DNA from: Doryteuthis pealeii
Taxonomy: Eukaryota > Mollusca > Cephalopoda > Myopsida > Loliginidae
Length of the DNA: 64,000 nt
Direction of reading: 5' to 3'
NCBI GenBank assembly: GCA_023376005.1
Contig: CM042176.1
Location: 12,546,694-12,610,693, forward strand
Shown here piece after piece: positions 63,691-64,000 of the stretch. The translations under genes and the position numbers were made by a program. A model generated the notes under the pieces. It was not told the DNA's origin and did no database searches. It saw nothing but the letters and a program-made list of their open reading frames with translations. Position 1 is the first letter of the stretch, and every line of letters starts with the position of its first letter.

Positions 63691-63751
63691 TCAATATGTA
63701 CAGATAGATAGATAGATGATAGATATGATAATGTTTAAGTCTTATACTTAC

Positions 63752-63813
63752 GTCTCTCTCATCGTTATGTATTAATAAAACTTTTAGCATCTCTATTTGT
63801 AGATTTTCTATTT
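63752..63813 (-). CDS. RNF123: Second, inverted copy of the RNF123 EIENLQ exon
   Basis: Reverse complement of 61,641-61,702 with the same 62 nt, acceptor and donor, in the right arm of the large fold-back. This copy has the orientation of the 3.3-35.8 kb exon block. No other exon follows it inside the window. Confidence 0.85.
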
Positions 63814-64000
63814 CTGCAAAAAGAAACAAAAATCGATCATGTTAAGTTTGCAATAAAAAGTCATCAAAGAAAATTAAAACTCGGGCATTTAGTTTTCCTA
63901 TTATTGTTACTCAAGAAAATACTGAGATTGTTTGACCAGGGTTGGTTTATTTCAGTAAGCAGAGCATCCATCTTGGATTCACAAGGTCACATGATATATG

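Larger units (their letters stand above)
61453..64000. repeat. Large inverted repeat (fold-back) at the right end
   Basis: 61,453-62,700 and 62,757-64,000 are near-identical reverse complements with about 55 nt between them; the right arm runs off the window. It contains an RNF123 exon, family B and the 300-bp repeat in mirrored order. The arms differ by scattered substitutions and short indels. Confidence 0.93.

Overview
This is an animal nuclear genome window: AT-rich, intron-rich and packed with dispersed repeats. Its one recognisable host gene is RNF123 (KPC1), the catalytic E3 ubiquitin ligase subunit of the Kip1 ubiquitination-promoting complex. tRNA-Lys-like and tRNA-Arg-like SINEs, Penelope-like element remnants, mariner, hAT-type MITEs, LINE 3' ends with a terminal C2H2 finger, and long (TA)n/(CA)n tracts suggest a mollusc, most likely a cephalopod such as an octopus. 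The species call is inference.

Region 3,289-35,782 (minus strand) holds 16 exons of RNF123 whose splice phases join into one open frame of 577 codons, covering the middle and C-terminal helical part of the protein. The RING finger exon and stop codon lie left of the window. The introns carry SINEs, MITEs, a solo LTR, Penelope fragments, minisatellites and several hammerhead ribozyme motifs.

Region 36,622-37,863 is a decayed mariner. About 38,190-47,157 is a second, indel-ridden copy of 27,095-35,733, including broken copies of three RNF123 exons; it looks like unpolished long-read sequence or an uncollapsed haplotype. About 47,160-56,900 is repeat-rich (pyrimidine tracts, 31-bp satellite, SINE pieces) with two unassigned exon-like segments.

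Region 56,941-61,702 holds three more RNF123 exons on the PLUS strand. In the protein they precede the first minus-strand exon, so the gene is split into two inverted halves. From about 61,453 to the window end the sequence folds back on itself, so the last of these exons is repeated on the minus strand at 63,752-63,813. An inversion or misjoin plus a fold-back is the simplest reading.

The most interesting non-coding signal is a set of complete or near-complete hammerhead ribozymes in intronic and intergenic repeats. One is a palindrome at 941-1176 with a hammerhead on each strand. Others lie at 11,832, 18,299, 28,413, 29,308, 34,062 and 55,939, with weaker variants at 23,866 and 23,933. Their stems differ in sequence but keep their pairing.
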